From Terriglobales bacterium (GTDB lineage: Bacteria > Acidobacteriota > Terriglobia > Terriglobales > Acidobacteriaceae): a stretch of 45,831 bases of DNA. Of this stretch, positions 42,040 through 45,831 are shown one piece after another (within the stretch, counting starts at the first letter, position 1; every line of letters begins with the position of its first letter). A program made the position numbers and the translations under genes. The notes below the pieces were generated by a model that was given only the letters and a program-made list of their open reading frames with translations, ran no database searches and had not been told where the DNA came from. The stretch is from positions 1 to 45,831 of the forward strand of contig JAATEV010000112.1 of the NCBI GenBank assembly GCA_015655585.1, in the 5' to 3' direction.

Positions 42040-44451
42040 ATGCGAAAGCTCGGTATTCAGGCGTTTCTTCTCTGCTCGGTTCTGCAAACGTTTACATCTG
42101 CCCATGCGGCGAATGCTCCGCGTAAGGTTCAGTTGAAGGCTGAACCGCTGCCGCTGAGCAGCGTTCGGCTGACGGGTGGTCCGCTGAAGAAGGCGCAGGA
42201 TCTGAATGCCGACTATCTGCTGGAGTTGCAGCCGGACCGGATGCTGTCCTATCTGCGGCAGCGCGCCGGGCTTCCGACGGATGCGAAAGGATATGGCGGC
42301 TGGGACGGCGGCGGGCGAGAGCTTACCGGACATATTGCTGGACACTACCTCTCGGCCGTGAGCCTGATGTATGCGAGCACGGGCGATGTGCGCTTCAAGC
42401 AGCGTGCGGATGAGATGGTGAAGCAGTTGAAGGAGGTTCAGGATGCGCAGAAGGATGGCTATATCGGCGCTCTGCTGGACAAGGAAGGTGTGGATGGCAA
42501 GGTCCGGTTTGAGGACCTGAGCAAGGGGGTGATTCACTCCGGCGGATTTGACCTGAATGGCCTGTGGTCTCCGTGGTATGTGGAGCACAAGCTCTTTGCC
42601 GGACTGCGCGATGCGTATCACCTGACGGGCAACCGCGAGGCGCTGGAGGTGGAGATCAAGTTTGCCGGATGGGTGGAAGGCATTCTGAAGAACCTGAACG
42701 ACGACCAGATTCAGAAGATGCTGGCTACGGAGTTCGGCGGCATGAACGAGGTGCTGGCGGATCTTTATGCAGATACGAACGATCCTCGCTGGCTGAAGCT
42801 CTCGGACAAGTTCGAGCATCGCGCGATCAACGAGCCGCTGTCGAAGGGGCAGGATATTCTGGCGGGCAAGCACTCGAATACGAATATTCCGAAGATGCTG
42901 GGTGAGGTGGAGCGGTATATCTACACCGGCGATGAGAATAGTGAGAAGACGGCTACGTTCTTCTTTGATGAAGTCGCCGGGCACCATAGCTTTGCCACGG
43001 GCGGCAATGGCAAGAATGAGTACTTCGGGCAGCCGGACAAGATGAACGACATGATCGACGGGCGCACGGCGGAGAGCTGCGCGACGTACAACATGATCAA
43101 GATGGCTCGGATGCTGTTCACGCTGGACCCGCAGGCCCGGTACGCGGACTATATCGAACGCGCGGACTTGAACGCGATTCTGGGCGGACAGGACCCGGAG
43201 GACGGGCGCGTCAGCTACATGGTTCCGGTGGGCCGCGGCGTGCAGCACGAGTATCAGACCAAGTTTGACAGCTTTACGTGCTGCGTCGGGTCGCAGATGG
43301 AGACGCACGCGTTCCATGCTTATGGGATCTACGACGAGTCGGGCAGCAAGCTGTGGGTGAATATGTATGCCCCGACGACGGTGGACTGGACGTCGCAGGG
43401 TGTGAAGCTGGAGATGGTGACGGACCTGCCGATGGGCGATGCGGCGACGCTGAAGATTGTGTCGGGCAAGTCGAAGACGTTCACGGTGGCGCTGCGGCGG
43501 CCTTACTGGGCGGGCGCGGGCTTTACGGTGAAGGTGAACGGCAAGCCGGTGCAGAATGTCACGAAGCCGGACACGTATATCGAGATCAGCCGGAAGTGGA
43601 AGCCGGGAGATACGGTGGAGCTGGTGTTGCCGAAGACGCTGCGGAAGGAGCCGCTGCCGGATAATCCGAACCGCATGGCGATTATGTGGGGTCCGCTGGT
43701 TCTGGCGGGTGATCTTGGGCCGGAGATGGCTCGGGGCCGTCGGGGGCAGGGTGGAGCAGCAGCGGCCAGGCCGAGCGCTCCGGAGCCTGCGCCGGCTTTG
43801 ATTACGGCAGAGCAGCAGGTGGATCGCTGGCTGAAGCCGGTGGCGGGTAAGGAAGGCGTCTTCCGCACGGCGAACGTTGGGCTGAAGGAAGATATTGAGT
43901 TTGCGCCGTTCTACGAGATGCCTCGGAAGCGGTATGCGATCTATTGGGACGTGTTCACGCCTGGGGATTGGGCGAGCAAGTCGGCGGCTTACGAGGCGGA
44001 GCAGAATGCAGAGAAGAAGCTGCAGGCGGCCACGCTTGGCTTTGCGCAGCCGGGTCAGATGCAGTCGGAGCGCGACTTTGCCGAGCAGGGCGAGGACACG
44101 ACACCGGTGCAGCTCAACGGACGCTATGGGCGGCAGGGAAATGGATGGTTCTCGTATGATCTGCCGGTCGATCCTGCGGCTCCGGCGGTGCTGATTGTGA
44201 CCTACAGCAACGATGCCAAGGGACGCAAGGGCGGCTTCGACGTGCTGGTGGACGGCAAGAAGGTCGGCGAGCAGACGATGGAGCGGAGGACGCCGGAGCA
44301 GGATATTCGCTTCTTCGACGTGAAGTATCCGCTGTCGGCTGACATGGTGAAGGGTAAGCAGAAGGTCACGGTGAAGTTCCAGGCTAAGGACGGAAGCTCG
44401 ATTCCGGGTGTGTTTGGGATTCGGACTGTGAAGGCGGATGCTGCTCAGTAG
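42040..44451 (+). CDS. GH127-like (DUF1680) glycosidase, long multidomain form
   Basis: 803 residues. A signal peptide (FLLCSVLQTFTSAHA) exports it. Residues about 30-430 are the alpha/alpha-barrel catalytic domain with YGGWDGGGRELTGHIAGHYLS, TEFGGMNEVLADLY and HHSFATGGNGKNEYFG. The metal and nucleophile residues of GH127 appear as GRTAESCATYN near residue 352 and FTCCVGSQMETHA near 412. Beta-sandwich domains follow, and the last 130 residues (from about ERDFAEQGE) form a separate carbohydrate-binding-like domain (DUF6805 type). The start at 42040 has GAGG four bases upstream; an ATG at 42001 in frame is an alternative. A LacI-like palindrome lies just inside the gene. Probably releases arabinose from plant polymers. 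Confidence 0.9.
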   Translation: MRKLGIQAFLLCSVLQTFTSAHAANAPRKVQLKAEPLPLSSVRLTGGPLKKAQDLNADYLLELQPDRMLSYLRQRAGLPTDAKGYGGWDGGGRELTGHIAGHYLSAVSLMYASTGDVRFKQRADEMVKQLKEVQDAQKDGYIGALLDKEGVDGKVRFEDLSKGVIHSGGFDLNGLWSPWYVEHKLFAGLRDAYHLTGNREALEVEIKFAGWVEGILKNLNDDQIQKMLATEFGGMNEVLADLYADTNDPRWLKLSDKFEHRAINEPLSKGQDILAGKHSNTNIPKMLGEVERYIYTGDENSEKTATFFFDEVAGHHSFATGGNGKNEYFGQPDKMNDMIDGRTAESCATYNMIKMARMLFTLDPQARYADYIERADLNAILGGQDPEDGRVSYMVPVGRGVQHEYQTKFDSFTCCVGSQMETHAFHAYGIYDESGSKLWVNMYAPTTVDWTSQGVKLEMVTDLPMGDAATLKIVSGKSKTFTVALRRPYWAGAGFTVKVNGKPVQNVTKPDTYIEISRKWKPGDTVELVLPKTLRKEPLPDNPNRMAIMWGPLVLAGDLGPEMARGRRGQGGAAAARPSAPEPAPALITAEQQVDRWLKPVAGKEGVFRTANVGLKEDIEFAPFYEMPRKRYAIYWDVFTPGDWASKSAAYEAEQNAEKKLQAATLGFAQPGQMQSERDFAEQGEDTTPVQLNGRYGRQGNGWFSYDLPVDPAAPAVLIVTYSNDAKGRKGGFDVLVDGKKVGEQTMERRTPEQDIRFFDVKYPLSADMVKGKQKVTVKFQAKDGSSIPGVFGIRTVKADAAQ
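42083..42096. promoter_or_regulatory. LacI/CcpA-type operator-like palindrome
   Basis: TGCAAACGTTTACA, with an AAACGTTT core, matches the general pattern of LacI-family operators (TG-N-AA-N-CG-N-T-N-N-CA). It sits 43 bases inside the glycosidase gene, in the signal-peptide codons. A sugar-responsive roadblock is possible; chance is too. Confidence 0.3.
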
Positions 44452-44484
44452 TTGATAAATTAGCTGGATTGGCGGGTTGCTTCC

Positions 44485-44555
44485 TTTGATTAGGAGGTGA
44501 ATCGCAGGTTCTTCAACTCAGCCTCTCGCGATAAACCGCGAGAGGCTGAGTTTTT
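44485..44555 (+). ncRNA. Possible small RNA or 3' UTR complementary to the 16S rRNA 3' end
   Basis: AGGAGGTGA (44492-44500), then AT, then CGCAGGTTC (44503-44511): both nine-mers match the reverse complement of the universal 16S 3' end (GAACCTGCG ... TCACCTCCT) in the right order, with a four-base shorter spacer. The strong terminator hairpin follows at once. It could be an RNA that pairs with the anti-Shine-Dalgarno region, a decayed antisense rRNA fragment, or coincidence. No clear promoter was seen, so processing from the glycosidase mRNA is an alternative. Confidence 0.25.
44515..44555 (+). terminator. Strong intrinsic terminator after the GH127 gene
   Basis: Perfect stem of at least 14 pairs, CTCAGCCTCTCGCG (44517-44530) with CGCGAGAGGCTGAG (44537-44550), loop ATAAAC, then TTTTT. 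Two A before and T after extend the pairing, so it could work in both directions. Confidence 0.93.
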
Positions 44556-44589
44556 GGGGATAGTGGAGGTGATGGCTAGGACGGCTTTG

Positions 44590-45075
44590 GGCCTTCGCTT
44601 TGATCGGGATGGCTGCAAAACGAGCAAGAACAAGCAACGGCAAAAGCAACGGCAATAGATCAAGTCGCTTCGCCCTTCGGGCTTTGCTCCGGCCTTCGGA
44701 AGAGCGGTACGCCGCTTTGCGGCGGGTTTTTAATGGCCAGGCTGAAGCCCGCCCTATCTCAAAGGCAAAGACAAGTGCAACTACGATAGCAACAGCAGGT
44801 GCAACGACAACGACAACAGCAACAGCAACGGCAAAAGCGAGAACAAGCAACGGCAAGAACAAACGCAGATTCCCTTCGGGAATGACAAACAAAAACAGCA
44901 ACGACAAAAGCAACAGCAACGACAAAAGCAGATCCCTACGGGATGACAAAACAAGAAACGGGCAACGACAAAGGCAAGAGCTTGTGGGCTGAGGTGAGGC
45001 ATGGATAGAGAAGCGGATTTCTCCGCTTCGCAGCGCGATGAGGCCGCGCTGCTTCGGTCGAAATGACGGGGTGGT
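44590..45075 (+). repeat. Mosaic palindromic repeat cluster R6
   Basis: Between the convergent GH127 and gyrA genes. Modules: RGCAAM array (44625-44655); CAAGTCGCTTCG box with CCCTTCGGG; GCCGC-TTT-GCGGC with five T (44711-44731), a compensated variant of GTCGC-TTC-GCGAC; GGCCAGGCTGAAGCCCGCC; long arrays (44760-44870 and 44885-44980); ATTCCC-TTC-GGGAAT (near 44870); a variant GATCCC-TAC-GGGATG (near 44930); GAAGCGG/CCGCTTC; GCAGCGCG/CGCGCTGC (45030-45037 with 45045-45052); TTCGGTCGAAATGACGG. No gene found in the region. Confidence 0.88.
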
Positions 45076-45086
45076 GGGGGCAACGG

Positions 45087-45126
45087 CAAAAAGCTAAGGC
45101 GCGAGTGGGATGCTCGCGCCTTGGCT
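45087..45126 (-). terminator. Intrinsic terminator of gyrA
   Basis: Read on the minus strand: AGCCAAGGCGCGAG (45126-45113), loop, CTCGCGCCTTAGCT (45105-45092), then a run of T (complement of 45087-45091). Fourteen pairs with one mismatch or wobble, starting 17 bases after the gyrA stop. Confidence 0.88.
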
Positions 45127-45142
45127 TTTAATTAGTTGAGAG

Positions 45143-45831
45143 TTATTGCAGCAGAGTGCCGTTCTCGGTTTCGGATTTGGATTCGTCCGGGGGGATTACT
45201 ACGGCGGCGGCTACCTTGTCGTCGGTGTCCAGGTCGAGGAGTTTTACACCAGAGGTGCTGCGGCCGGCGGAGCGGACGGACTTGGTGTCGATGCGGATGA
45301 TCTTGCCGAACTGGCTTATGACCATCATCTCGGTGGTGTCGTCAACGAGGTTGATGCCGGTGACTTTGCCGATCTTGGGGGTGGCCTTCATGTTGATGAC
45401 ACCCTTGCCGCCGCGGGTCTGGAGGCGGTACTGATCGACATCGGTGCGTTTGCCGTAGCCGTTCTCGGAGACCGAGAGGATGAGGCAGGGGGTGAGGCCT
45501 AGCTGTTTGTCGAGCTTTTCGAGCTTGGCCGCGGCCTCGGCGGAGACCTCGGGAGCGGATAGCTCGGAGGGGTCGCCGGAGAGTTCTAGCGGCGTGGCAG
45601 CGGTGGATTCGGTGGCCTCGTCAATGGCGGCTTCTACCTGGTTGGTGAGGCCCTTTTCGGCGGCTCGGGCGAGGCGGGTCTTGTTGCGAGCCTCGTTCGA
45701 GGGGGTTACGGCCGCGCCGATGACGTAGTCGCCCTTCTTGAGCGAGATACCTCGGTTGCCGGTGGCAGGGCGGCCCATGGGGCGGAGGTCCTGCTCGTTG
45801 AAGCGGATGGCCATGCCGTCGTGGGTGGCGA
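45143..45831 (-). CDS. gyrA: DNA gyrase subunit A, C-terminal part (cut by window edge)
   Basis: About 229 codons of the 3' end are present; the frame continues off the right edge without a start (residues THDGMAIRFNEQDLRPMGR are visible). This is the C-terminal beta-pinwheel region that wraps DNA. Family marks are RPMGRPATGNRGISLKKGD, SENGYGKRTDVDQYRLQTRGGKG (a late GyrA blade) and FGKIIRIDTKSVRSAGRSTSGVKLLDL. An Ala/Glu-rich insert of about 60 residues lies between two blades (near 45510-45660) and is likely species-specific. The tail after the last blade is acidic. It has its own terminator downstream, in the gap shared with cluster R6. Confidence 0.95.
   Translation of the reverse strand, partial: ATHDGMAIRFNEQDLRPMGRPATGNRGISLKKGDYVIGAAVTPSNEARNKTRLARAAEKGLTNQVEAAIDEATESTAATPLELSGDPSELSAPEVSAEAAAKLEKLDKQLGLTPCLILSVSENGYGKRTDVDQYRLQTRGGKGVINMKATPKIGKVTGINLVDDTTEMMVISQFGKIIRIDTKSVRSAGRSTSGVKLLDLDTDDKVAAAVVIPPDESKSETENGTLLQ

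Noticed and set aside
44497..44660. Short GTG-initiated frame after the AGGAGGTGA at 44492
   Set aside because: The start codon would overlap the ribosome site, and the frame reads through the terminator hairpin into repeat DNA.
44760..44980. RGCAAM arrays considered as a CRISPR array
   Set aside because: The unit is six bases with no unique spacers, and there are no cas genes.

Overview
The window looks like chromosomal DNA from an acidobacterium, most likely of the Acidobacteriaceae (Granulicella, Edaphobacter or Terriglobus type). It is GC-rich with a diderm gene set (BamA, LptD, SurA-like chaperone, TonB). It carries the M56-peptidase/TIGR03435 fusion typical of soil acidobacteria, a YXWGXW protein, two GH127-type glycosidases, and dense intergenic palindromic repeats. 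No mobile element, tRNA, rRNA gene or CRISPR array is visible. The assignment rests on protein and repeat character, not on a marker-gene comparison.

Layout. 1-1198 (-): 5' part of aconitase acnA, cut by the window edge. 1502-4446 (+): a YXWGXW repeat lipoprotein and a one-haem lipoprotein. 4719-7963 (+): purD, a repeat cluster, and a GT39-like membrane glycosyltransferase. 8017-13871 (+): an aromatic and branched amino-acid block trpB-trpA-aroQ-aroF-tyrA-ilvA, preceded by a leader peptide rich in Trp, Phe and Tyr codons and by mutually exclusive hairpins. 13976-15855 (-): tonB-like gene and ddl. 16156-18446 (+): a BlaI-type repressor and an M56/TIGR03435 sensor-like protein, with paired inverted repeats in the shared ddl/blaI intergenic region. 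18642-19758 (+): an acyltransferase-3 gene broken by a frameshift. 20191-21350 (-): a TMEM175-like channel and a small unknown. 21637-31683: an outer-membrane assembly block with bamA, lptD, a DsbA-like lipoprotein and a SurA-like PPIase (+), plus an RDD protein (-). 31729-35516: an oxidoreductase, a DUF5715 protein, a one-haem cytochrome and a stand-alone LigD-type polymerase. 35821-44451: two GH127-like glycosidases flanking a sulfatase-like membrane protein, a few small exported proteins and a CHAD protein. 45143-45831 (-): the 3' end of gyrA.

How the genes fit together. TrpBA make tryptophan, while AroF (DAHP synthase), AroQ (chorismate mutase) and TyrA feed phenylalanine and tyrosine. 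The proposed attenuator upstream of trpB carries codons for all three aromatic amino acids, so it could report on the whole pathway. BamA, LptD, the DsbA-like protein and the SurA-like chaperone fit one job: folding, oxidising and inserting outer-membrane proteins. The BlaI/M56 pair next to ddl suggests a cell-wall stress response.

Between the genes lies a mosaic repeat family, in six main clusters that all read in the same direction whatever the direction of the neighbouring genes. It combines hairpin modules, which show compensatory base changes between copies, with thymine-poor arrays of the hexamer RGCAAM.
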